Shown: piece by piece, positions 25,396 through 32,663 of the stretch
Position numbering within the stretch: position 1 is the first letter of the stretch
Layout of the letters: the number at the start of each line of letters is the position of its first letter
NCBI GenBank assembly: GCA_965662885.1
Contig: CBFIJI010000003.1
Location: 1 to 56,381, forward strand
Reading direction: 5' to 3'
DNA length: 56,381 nt
Source of the DNA: CBFIJI01 sp965662885
GTDB lineage: Bacteria; Bacteroidota; Bacteroidia; Flavobacteriales; Flavobacteriaceae
Position numbers and translations under genes: made by a program
The notes under the pieces: generated by a model
Databases searched by the model: none
Told to the model about the DNA's origin: nothing
The model's input: only the letters and a program-made list of their open reading frames with translations

Positions 25396-26306
25396 TTGTT
25401 GTGTTGTGCGCCTTTAATAATATCAAATAGGTGGAGAACTGCTGGAAAAATGGCTTGCATGGATTCCTTGGCTCCTGTTGTTGATCCTGGAAGTGCTAAA
25501 ACCAAGCTTTCTTTAATCATCCCTGCAACACTTCGCGAAAGCATGGCATAAGGGGTGCGTTGTTGACCATAATTGCGGATAGCTTCTTCAATGCCTTGAA
25601 TTTCTCTTTCAATTAACGGTCGAAGAGCTTCAGGGGTTTGGTCTCTTGGGGAAAGGCCTGTTCCTCCAGTGAAAATAATTAAGGAAATCCCTTGTTCGGT
25701 ATATCGTTTTACTTTCTCTTGGATTTGAACCACCTCATCGGGAATGACTGTGTAGTCGATCACTTTAACCGCCCATCGGTTAAGATAGTCTATAATTACT
25801 TTTCCAGACCGATCTTTATTCTTTCCAGCACTCACGGAATCAGAACAAACAATCACTGCGGCTTGAATTTCAGTATTTAAATTTTTGATCGCATCTGACT
25901 TTCCACCTTTTTTAGAAACCAAACGAATTTGTTCAATTTCAACACCTTTGTCAATAGGCTTTAACATATCGTACATGTTAAGTGCTACTATACTCGCCCC
26001 GTGCATCGCTTCCACTTCAACCCCAGTCTTATAAATGGTTTTAACAGTACAAAGAATACGTACTCTTAACGCTTCCACTTCAAAGGTAATCCCGGTGAAT
26101 TCAATAGGAAGTGGATGACAATCGGGCAATAATTCAGGTGTTTTTTTTACCCCAAGTAAGCCCGCCGCTTTACTCATTTCAAAAACATCTCCCTTGGGAA
26201 CCGTTTTGTTTTGAATGGCAGCAATCGTCTCTTTTCGACTCACTTTCACGAATGCTTCAGCAGTTGCAACACGAAGGGTGTTTAGTTTGTGCGTAATATC
26301 TACCAT
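25392..26306 (-). CDS. moaCB: Fused MoaC-MoaB (cyclic pyranopterin synthase / adenylyltransferase)
   Basis: The 304-residue protein is a two-domain fusion. Residues 1 to about 145 are MoaC, with PDCHPLP (61-67), KTGVEVEAMHGASI (93-106) and GGKSD (134-138). Residues about 148-304 are a MoaB/MogA domain with IFTGGTGLSPRDQTPEA (211-227) and ALPGSTTGAKESM. The fused enzyme would turn the MoaA product into cPMP and adenylylate molybdopterin. The arrangement lets two non-consecutive steps share one chain. It lies 4 nt after moaE and overlaps moaA by 4 nt. Confidence 0.95.
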   Translation of the reverse strand: MVDITHKLNTLRVATAEAFVKVSRKETIAAIQNKTVPKGDVFEMSKAAGLLGVKKTPELLPDCHPLPIEFTGITFEVEALRVRILCTVKTIYKTGVEVEAMHGASIVALNMYDMLKPIDKGVEIEQIRLVSKKGGKSDAIKNLNTEIQAAVIVCSDSVSAGKNKDRSGKVIIDYLNRWAVKVIDYTVIPDEVVQIQEKVKRYTEQGISLIIFTGGTGLSPRDQTPEALRPLIEREIQGIEEAIRNYGQQRTPYAMLSRSVAGMIKESLVLALPGSTTGAKESMQAIFPAVLHLFDIIKGAQHNK

Positions 26307-26310
26307 AAAA

Positions 26311-26754
26311 TCAGGTGTTTACTTTCCATTGATGGGTATTGTCTTCAAAAATTTCTTTACCAAAAATGGGGACTTTTGCTTTGATATCTTCTACAAGATA
26401 TTCAAGCGCACCAAAAACCTCTTTTCGATGTGCTCCAGAGACAAAAACAAAAAAACAGAGTTCCCCTACTGGAACTTTTCCCAAACTGTGATAAATGTGC
26501 ATACAGCTAAGATTAAATTTTTCAAAAGTAGCTTCTCTTAACTCATGGAAGCGTTGATTGGCCATTGCTTCATGAGCAGAATATTCAATGGCAGCAACCG
26601 TTTTATCCCCAACTTTATCTGCACGTACTTGACCCAAAAAAATATCGTGTGCTCCAATACCCGTTTTACTTTGATGATTGGCAATTGCCGTTGCAACAAA
26701 ACTGGGAGGTATGGCACCTTCTTTAAATACATTTTTTACTTTTCTTTCTTTCAT
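26311..26754 (-). CDS. moaE: Molybdopterin synthase catalytic subunit MoaE
   Basis: The 147-residue protein has MoaE features: GAHDIFLGQVRAD (about 36-48), the IYHSLGKVPVGE segment, and the HRKEVFGALEYLVEDIKAKVPIFGKE stretch (about 110-135), in which the conserved HR and final Lys contribute to the active site. It transfers sulfur from thiocarboxylated MoaD to cPMP. It overlaps the upstream moeB-like gene by 4 nt and precedes moaCB by 4 nt. Confidence 0.95.
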   Translation of the reverse strand: MKERKVKNVFKEGAIPPSFVATAIANHQSKTGIGAHDIFLGQVRADKVGDKTVAAIEYSAHEAMANQRFHELREATFEKFNLSCMHIYHSLGKVPVGELCFFVFVSGAHRKEVFGALEYLVEDIKAKVPIFGKEIFEDNTHQWKVNT

Positions 26755-27827
26755 TCTGTTTTTGTTTGTTCTAAGTAGCGAATAATTTCTGGTGCTCCTT
26801 CTATTAAACTATAGCAATTACTGACTTTTTGTTCTTGCATCCAACGAACAGCTGTTTTACTTCGTTTTCCTGACTGACAAAAGAAGACGTGCGTAGCCAT
26901 AGGAGTAAGCTCATTAATACGATCCTGCAACTCAGCAAAAGGAATATAAAGAAGTTGTTCCAAGGGGAGTTTGGGCTGCTCCTGTGGTGCTCTTAAGTCA
27001 ATAAATTGTACGTTATCAATGGTTATTGCCTCTTTAAATTTTATCGTGGGAAGGAGGTCACAATCTAACGTTGTTTCCTCTTCCAAAAGGGAATTACGGT
27101 CTTTAACTTCCTGAATGCTTTGTTCATTTTTTGGGAGATCCAAAACTATCTGCTTATGGGTCAAGGTGTTGTAACATAGTACTTTCCCCGACAAAGGTGT
27201 TCCCATATTAAGAAGGATTTTAAGTACTTCATTGGCTTGCAAGGTTCCAATGATTCCTGGAAGTACTCCTAAAACACCAATTTCTTCACAGTTGGGGATA
27301 CTTGCTTGATTGGGTGGTGTTGGAAATAAGCAACGATAGCTTGGTCCTTGTTGATGATTGAAAACAGCAACTTGACCTTCAAATTTATAAATTGCTCCAT
27401 AAACCACGGGTTTCTCCAAAAGGATAGCGGCGTCGTTAATCCAATAGCGAGCCTCAAAATTGTCTGTACCGTCAACTATAAGATCATAGTATTTTAATCG
27501 CTCAAGAGCATTCTGAGGGCTTAGCCTTTCATTATATGCGTTGATTTGAATTTCGGGGTTTAGCGCTAACAGATGTTTTTTAGCTACTTTCACTTTCGGT
27601 TTACCTATGTCGGACGTTCGAAAGAGAATTTGACGTTGAAGGTTAGAAAGTGCTACGACATCATCGTCCATAATTCCGAGAGTCCCCACACCAGCAGCAG
27701 CAAGGTATTGAAGGACGGGACAGCCCAAACCTCCTGCGCCAATGACTAGTACTTTAGCGGATAGAAGGCGGTCTTGCCCTTGTTTTCCAATGGCAGCCAA
27801 ACGGATATGTCGATCGTAACGTTCCAT
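26751..27827 (-). CDS. MoeB/ThiF-type adenylyltransferase with C-terminal rhodanese domain
   Basis: The 358-residue protein has an E1-like domain: GAGGLGC (30-36), the metal/ATP region DDDVVALSNLQRQ (54-66), VDGTDNF (118-124), and Cys180 (NCEEIGVLG) as a candidate thiol. The paired zinc CxxC motifs of E. coli MoeB are not apparent. Residues about 260-358 are a rhodanese domain with active loop Cys317 (FFCQSGKRS). It would adenylylate MoaD's C-terminus and may itself deliver sulfur. It lies 5 nt after moaD and overlaps moaE by 4 nt. A shared role in thiamine synthesis is possible. Confidence 0.92.
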   Translation of the reverse strand: MERYDRHIRLAAIGKQGQDRLLSAKVLVIGAGGLGCPVLQYLAAAGVGTLGIMDDDVVALSNLQRQILFRTSDIGKPKVKVAKKHLLALNPEIQINAYNERLSPQNALERLKYYDLIVDGTDNFEARYWINDAAILLEKPVVYGAIYKFEGQVAVFNHQQGPSYRCLFPTPPNQASIPNCEEIGVLGVLPGIIGTLQANEVLKILLNMGTPLSGKVLCYNTLTHKQIVLDLPKNEQSIQEVKDRNSLLEEETTLDCDLLPTIKFKEAITIDNVQFIDLRAPQEQPKLPLEQLLYIPFAELQDRINELTPMATHVFFCQSGKRSKTAVRWMQEQKVSNCYSLIEGAPEIIRYLEQTKTE

Positions 27828-27832
27828 AAAGG

Positions 27833-28066
27833 TTATCCTCCCGAAAAAGGTGGTAAAAGTGCAATATTATGATGGATTATAGGGGCTTCATCCTCGAGGA
27901 TTTGATTTTCCGAAGCTATCTTAAAGGGGGTGTTTTTAAGTTGTGGATAACGCTCATGCAATACTTCAATTAAGCGGGTATACGTTGGGTTTTCAATTTC
28001 CAGTTCCTCTTGATTTTGCCCAATAATATCCGCTAATATTCCGTAATAATTAATTTCTAATACCAT
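27833..28066 (-). CDS. moaD: Molybdopterin synthase sulfur carrier MoaD
   Basis: The 77-residue ubiquitin-like protein (starting MVLEINYYGILADI) ends in the required Gly-Gly (LLPPFSGG). The C-terminus is activated by the MoeB-like protein and becomes a thiocarboxylate used by MoaE. It lies between the tauE/safE-like gene (1 nt gap) and moeB (5 nt gap), so it is fully embedded in the cofactor operon. ThiS is ruled less likely by this context. Confidence 0.93.
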   Translation of the reverse strand: MVLEINYYGILADIIGQNQEELEIENPTYTRLIEVLHERYPQLKNTPFKIASENQILEDEAPIIHHNIALLPPFSGG

Positions 28067-28067
28067 A

Positions 28068-28811
28068 TTAAACTAAAAGTAATTTGACAGCTGCCGAAAA
28101 TAATACCACAGCCAAAACGTATTCTAATGTTCTATTTTTCATTTTACTACTCCCAAAATATGCTCCAGCTAAGCCTCCAATAACGGCAACTCCAACCAAA
28201 AGAAAAGATTGTGGTTCAAGTTCTATCCCGCTGCTGAACTGCCCCAAAATTCCAGAAGCAGAGTTAACCCAAATAAATAAGGCAGAGACGGCAGCTGCTT
28301 GTTTCATATTTCCCCAATGAAAAAGGAGTATAACAGGTGTCAAAATAATGCCTCCACCAATACCTATCAATCCAGAAAAGAATCCGATTACTGTCCCAAG
28401 AAGTAATCCTTGAATTATTGAAACCCCTTCCGTGGCACCTTCTTTACTCTTCCAAACTTTTAGAATTCTAAAGATAGTTACTAATAACAATACTCCAAGG
28501 ATTTTTTTATATATCGCAGGGTCAAGACTATACATCCCCCCTACAAATGCTGCTGGGATTGACGTTAGCGCAAAAGGTAGAAACAATTTAAAGCGGAAAT
28601 GACCTGCTCTATAATAATGATAAAACGCTACTGCTGCTACAAATAGGTTCAAAAGTAAAGCCGTTTGTTTCATAATGGTGCTGGGAAAAGAAAATAATGC
28701 CATCAACGCTAAATAGCCACTTGCTCCTCCATGACCCACACTGGCATATAGGAAGGAAACTACGGGAAGTAGCGCTAAGAAAAACAGTATGTTTTCTATG
28801 GATAGGATCAT
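28068..28811 (-). CDS. TauE/SafE-family membrane permease
   Basis: This 247-residue integral membrane protein has about eight helices and the two-fold family repeats: PVVSFLYASVGHGGASGYLAL in the N-terminal half (about 16-36) and GFFSGLIGIGGGIILTPVIL in the C-terminal half (about 142-161). Relatives move sulfite, sulfoacetate or other organic anions. Sitting between moaD (1 nt) and moeA (11 nt), it may move a sulfur compound or oxyanion connected with the cofactor. Molybdate transport is possible but not supported by known members. Confidence 0.88.
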   Translation of the reverse strand: MILSIENILFFLALLPVVSFLYASVGHGGASGYLALMALFSFPSTIMKQTALLLNLFVAAVAFYHYYRAGHFRFKLFLPFALTSIPAAFVGGMYSLDPAIYKKILGVLLLVTIFRILKVWKSKEGATEGVSIIQGLLLGTVIGFFSGLIGIGGGIILTPVILLFHWGNMKQAAAVSALFIWVNSASGILGQFSSGIELEPQSFLLVGVAVIGGLAGAYFGSSKMKNRTLEYVLAVVLFSAAVKLLLV

Positions 28812-28822
28812 ACTATTTCCTT

Positions 28823-30025
28823 TTAAATATTGGGTAAAACAAGTACTTCAATCAATGCACCTTTTTGAATATGTGTTGCTTCTTCTGGAAGATATGCCAA
28901 GGCATTTGCTTTAGAAAAACTCAAAATCATTGAGGAAGATTGTCCTTCCAATATATGGACGTATTCCCCATCAATAGTGGCTTTTAAAAATTCTGCACGT
29001 GCTCCTGATTTTTGATAGTCTTCTGAAAGTTTCAATTTTAATCGCAGTAGTTTTGGTTGTGCTGCACCACTACATTGATATAGGGCTTGCAAAACGTAAA
29101 CGTAAAAACAACTTAGGGTTGAGGCTGGGTTTCCAGGGAGAGCAAAAAAGAGGGTGTTTTCTTTTTTACCAAAAAACAAGGGCTTACCAGGACGTTGTCT
29201 CACTTTATAAAACAAGGGGGTTACCTCAAGTTCGCTTAATGCCTTTCCTACAAAATCATAATCACCTACTGAAATTCCCCCAGACAGCAAGATCATATCG
29301 TTTTCATTAGCCGCTTGTTCAATTAAGCGAACAGTCGTTTTATAGTCATCGGGAATATAAATGACATTACAGGGGTATCCTGCATGGGTTAAAAGAGTTT
29401 TTAATGGAAGACTATTGCTTTCATAGACCTGACCAAATGCCAATGGTTTTCCTGGTTGAACCAACTCATTCCCAGTAACGATAATGGCTATTTTTGGTTT
29501 TTTATAAACTTTGACTTTTTCGATACCTATCGTGCTTAAAACACCTAAAGCTGCAGGGGTCAGTTGTGTTCCTTTTTCTAAGAGGGTTGCACCTTGTTGA
29601 AATTGTTCTCCTAACTCCCGAATATTTTGATGGGGAACAGCAGCTTGTTCAAGTCGAATAGTGTCTTGTTGACGGGTTACTTTTTCTTGAATGACAATGG
29701 AATCTGCTTGGCTTGGGACAGCTGCGCCTGTAAAAATCCTTACTGCTTGCCCTTGCTCCAAGGGCAAATCGATAGAATCCCCTGTTTTACTTTCCCCTAC
29801 GATTTTATATTCCTTAGATGAATGCATTCGCAAAGCATAACCATCCATGGAAGATTGTCGAAATGGTGGCATGGCTATTGGGGATTGAATGGCTTCAAAG
29901 CAAAAGTCCCCTAGTGCTGAATCACTATTTTTTAATTCCCATACATGTCCAAGTCCCGGAGCAGTAGATTGATCTATAATTTTTAAAGCTTCATCCACCG
30001 ATATAAAATAGTTTTCCGTAGTCAT
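28823..30025 (-). CDS. moeA: Molybdopterin molybdenumtransferase MoeA
   Basis: The 400-residue protein has the MoeA order of motifs: PPFRQSSMDGYALR (about 53-66), FTGAAVPSQADSIVIQE (about 98-114), the GNELVQPG and SGGISVGDYDFVG loops (about 195-250), and LPGNPASTLSCFYVYV (about 302-317). It inserts molybdenum into adenylylated molybdopterin made by the MoaB domain. Its start is 3 nt from the stop of a decayed YHS gene that appears to have headed the operon. Confidence 0.96.
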   Translation of the reverse strand: MTTENYFISVDEALKIIDQSTAPGLGHVWELKNSDSALGDFCFEAIQSPIAMPPFRQSSMDGYALRMHSSKEYKIVGESKTGDSIDLPLEQGQAVRIFTGAAVPSQADSIVIQEKVTRQQDTIRLEQAAVPHQNIRELGEQFQQGATLLEKGTQLTPAALGVLSTIGIEKVKVYKKPKIAIIVTGNELVQPGKPLAFGQVYESNSLPLKTLLTHAGYPCNVIYIPDDYKTTVRLIEQAANENDMILLSGGISVGDYDFVGKALSELEVTPLFYKVRQRPGKPLFFGKKENTLFFALPGNPASTLSCFYVYVLQALYQCSGAAQPKLLRLKLKLSEDYQKSGARAEFLKATIDGEYVHILEGQSSSMILSFSKANALAYLPEEATHIQKGALIEVLVLPNI

Positions 30026-30028
30026 CTT

Positions 30029-30395
30029 TCATTGTTTTGAGGGTAAATATAGCTCTGGATTTTTTTCAAAGCTTATTTTACAACCATCACAACAGAAAAA
30101 TACTTTTTTTCCTCCATATTCTAAAATATGTTTGGGAGTAATTTTAGATACAGGGACATTACAAACAGGATTAATATAAAATTCTTCCGAAAAAGCTTTT
30201 GAATGCTGTTGTTATGGAATTTTCTTACTCTTTTTAATATCCAGCTTTCAGAACTGCTTGCATTTTATTTGCCTATTAAGCTGACATTGGTGTAGTTATT
30301 TTTAACCCTATTTTCATAAGATCTTTACATCCATTAAGTTTAGCGTACGTGTACACTTCTAAAGGTATCCATTTGAAAAAATGGAAATTTTGAAT
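30029..30395 (-). pseudogene. Decayed YHS-domain gene upstream of moeA
   Basis: Reading leftward, the 3' half encodes a full YHS domain (INPVCNVPVSK..., ILEYGGKKVFFCCDGCK, FEKNPELYL) ending at TGA 30029-30031, 3 nt before moeA. The domain frame has no usable start: it runs into TAA at 30212-30214 (QQHSKAFSEEFYINP follows it). Further upstream a +1 frame change near 30239 joins it to a coding-like segment (LNGCKDLMKIGLK, then ANKMQAVLKAG) that is broken by adjacent TAA and TAG at 30273-30278. The pattern is gene decay by at least one frameshift and three stops. YHS domains often bind metals, commonly in heavy-metal proteins. The outer 5' limit is approximate. Confidence 0.7.
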
Positions 30396-30440
30396 CTTTC
30401 CTTCAGTTATTTAAAAAAGAAAAAAAATAATCGTTCTTAC

Positions 30441-30689
30441 TTAAAGGTTGCACTCCCCAACGGTATATGTCAAAACCCCAGCGGCGTCTGCTTTACAACT
30501 GTTACCATAGGTGATCCCATCACAACCACAAACAGGATCAAAAATTTCAATACATACTGCGTTGGGGTCTGCAGCTCCTTTGCATTGGATTTGGTCATCA
30601 TCATCATTATTAATTCTACAACTCGATGCCAAAAAAGAAAAAGCTATTAATACGCCCATAATAAGGCGGCTTGTGTGGTGATTTTTCAT
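30441..30689 (-). CDS. Kazal-type protease-inhibitor-like lipoprotein
   Basis: The 82-residue protein has a lipoprotein leader (hydrophobic 9-22, lipobox ASSC, Cys24), an acidic linker (NNDDDDQ), then a compact six-cysteine domain (Cys36, 46, 54, 56, 65, 80). The Kazal-like core DPVCGCDGITYGNSC and final GEC are present. Kazal domains inhibit serine proteases. A small outer-membrane lipoprotein with one such domain may protect the cell surface or periplasm from proteases. A near -7 box TATATTTA precedes it. It is likely monocistronic, between the decayed YHS gene and GH15. Confidence 0.85.
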   Translation of the reverse strand: MKNHHTSRLIMGVLIAFSFLASSCRINNDDDDQIQCKGAADPNAVCIEIFDPVCGCDGITYGNSCKADAAGVLTYTVGECNL

Positions 30690-30746
30690 TGATATAAATA
30701 TATAATTTACCTTAACAACATCTGTGCCAATTCCCCATTCCGGGGG

Positions 30747-32522
30747 TTATTCATTAAAATTTAACGCCGCATCAATCAAGGCTAAATGGGAATACGCTTG
30801 TGGGAAATTTCCAAGCAAGCGTTTGGTTTTAAAATCAAGATCTTCACTAAACAGTCCTAAATGATTGCTATAGGTAAGTAGCTCGTCAAAAAGTTTTTTT
30901 GATTTGTCCACTTCGCCAATTTTATATAGACTATTTATGAACCAAAAAGTACAAATCGTAAAGGAAGAACTTGGAATACCAAAATCATCTTGATTTTTAT
31001 AGCGGTACAATAAGCCGTCATGGGAAAGCTCTTTTTCGATGGCATGAACGGTTTTGACATATTTTGGGTCTTTAGGTTCTATAAAGCCATAGTATTCCAT
31101 CAAGAGAACGGCAGAGTCCAATTGATCGGTGTGATAGGACTGCGTAAAGGCTTGAATCTCATTGTTCCAAGCCTTTTGATGAATTTCAGCCTTAATTTCA
31201 TCACGAATAAGAGTCCAAGGGGCTAAAAAGCGGGTTTTCCCAAGTTTTTTAGCGATTAAAATCCCTCGATCTATAGCTACCCAACAAAGTAATTTAGAGA
31301 AAGTAAAATGGCGTTCTTCAGTACGAAACTCCCAAATCCCTTTGTCTTTTTCTTTCCAATTGTTTTGTACCACATAGATGATTCCTTTTACAATTCCCCA
31401 AAGTTCCTCTAATCGATCTACATCTGACGGGAACTGTTCGATTTGGGCATGAATGGCATCCATTAAGATTCCATAAATATCGTTTTGGGTTTGTGAAAAT
31501 GCTGCATTTCCAATTCGAACAGGGCTGGAATTTTCATATCCTGAAAGGTGATCTAAAAAAGTTTCTGTCAATTGTTTTTCCCCATTGATCCCATACATGA
31601 TTTGGAGTTTTTCATCCTTGTCAGGAATTAAATCTACAATAAAGTTGATGAACTTATTGACGATTTTACGATGCCCTAGTTTCGAAATAACGCGAATGAC
31701 CATCGAAGCATCACGAATCCAACAGAAACGATAATCCCAGTTGCGAACTTCTCCAATCGTTTCTGGAAGTGAGGTGGTTGCAGCAGCTAAAATGGCTCCC
31801 GACTTTTCATAAGAAAGCAATTTGAGGGTCATTGCACTTCGAAGTATTACTTTGTTGTAGTGTTTAAAGGTGGGTGTTTTAGAGCACCAGTCCAACCAAT
31901 ACACTTTGGTTCTTTGGAATTCTAAATTGATACTTTCCAAAGTGGGTAGGGTGATCTTTTCATTGTAAGAGATAGAAAAAAAGGCGCTACTTTCCAAAAT
32001 AATTTCCTCTTGATTGAGAATTTTATCTTTATCCAAGTTGGTATATAAGAGAAGAGAATCATAAGCCTCCGAATTGGTAACACTTACGATTACGTCCTCT
32101 TTTTTGATTGTCATTGTTTCCCCTTTAGCATATTCCAACTTTGGATCATAATGCACTTTAAATATTGGATTTCCGGAGCACTTCCGAATGTAGCGAATGA
32201 TTTCTGGAGGTGCGTGAAAGTTTGTATTCCCTTTTAAATATCTAGGCATAAAATCCAATACCTCAAAACTGTCTTTTTCATTAGAGAAAAAAGTTCTAAG
32301 AATACAAGAGTTTTCTAAATAATGTTGTTCAGATGCATAGCTTTCATCGCAAATAATACCAAATGAACCTCCTTTATTTTTATCTAAAATCTTAGCAAAA
32401 ACAGAAGCAGAATCAAATTGTGGTAAACAACACCAATCAATTGAAGCATCTTTATTAATGAGTGCTGCAGAATTACAATTTCCAATAATTCCGTAATTTA
32501 AATTGTTATAATACTCCATCAA
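30747..32522 (-). CDS. Glycoside hydrolase family 15 protein (trehalase/glucoamylase-like)
   Basis: This 591-residue protein has no signal peptide, so it is cytoplasmic. It starts with the N-terminal domain motif GIIGNCNSAALINKDASIDWCCLPQFDS (about 8-35) and continues into the (alpha/alpha)6 domain with EVRNWDYRFCWIRDASM (about 257-273) and the C-terminal SSSFTICTFWFINSLYK region. GH15 covers glucoamylases and bacterial trehalases. Divergence from the fused OtsAB gene (141 bp apart) favours trehalose or an alpha-glucan as substrate. Confidence 0.9.
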   Translation of the reverse strand: MMEYYNNLNYGIIGNCNSAALINKDASIDWCCLPQFDSASVFAKILDKNKGGSFGIICDESYASEQHYLENSCILRTFFSNEKDSFEVLDFMPRYLKGNTNFHAPPEIIRYIRKCSGNPIFKVHYDPKLEYAKGETMTIKKEDVIVSVTNSEAYDSLLLYTNLDKDKILNQEEIILESSAFFSISYNEKITLPTLESINLEFQRTKVYWLDWCSKTPTFKHYNKVILRSAMTLKLLSYEKSGAILAAATTSLPETIGEVRNWDYRFCWIRDASMVIRVISKLGHRKIVNKFINFIVDLIPDKDEKLQIMYGINGEKQLTETFLDHLSGYENSSPVRIGNAAFSQTQNDIYGILMDAIHAQIEQFPSDVDRLEELWGIVKGIIYVVQNNWKEKDKGIWEFRTEERHFTFSKLLCWVAIDRGILIAKKLGKTRFLAPWTLIRDEIKAEIHQKAWNNEIQAFTQSYHTDQLDSAVLLMEYYGFIEPKDPKYVKTVHAIEKELSHDGLLYRYKNQDDFGIPSSSFTICTFWFINSLYKIGEVDKSKKLFDELLTYSNHLGLFSEDLDFKTKRLLGNFPQAYSHLALIDAALNFNE

Positions 32523-32663
32523 TGTAAATTAAACTAATTTTGATTGCAATTTAGCGTTCGATTCCTAATTCATAAAAAGAAATGGGTTTAAATACATTTC
32601 CTATTATTTATTTGTTAAGTTGTCGAAATCTAAGCTTAATTATTGCTGAATTGAAAATATCGC

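Noticed and set aside
28068..28811. Molybdate transporter
   Set aside because: The protein is TauE/SafE type; known members move sulfur-containing anions, so molybdate uptake is not supported by sequence.
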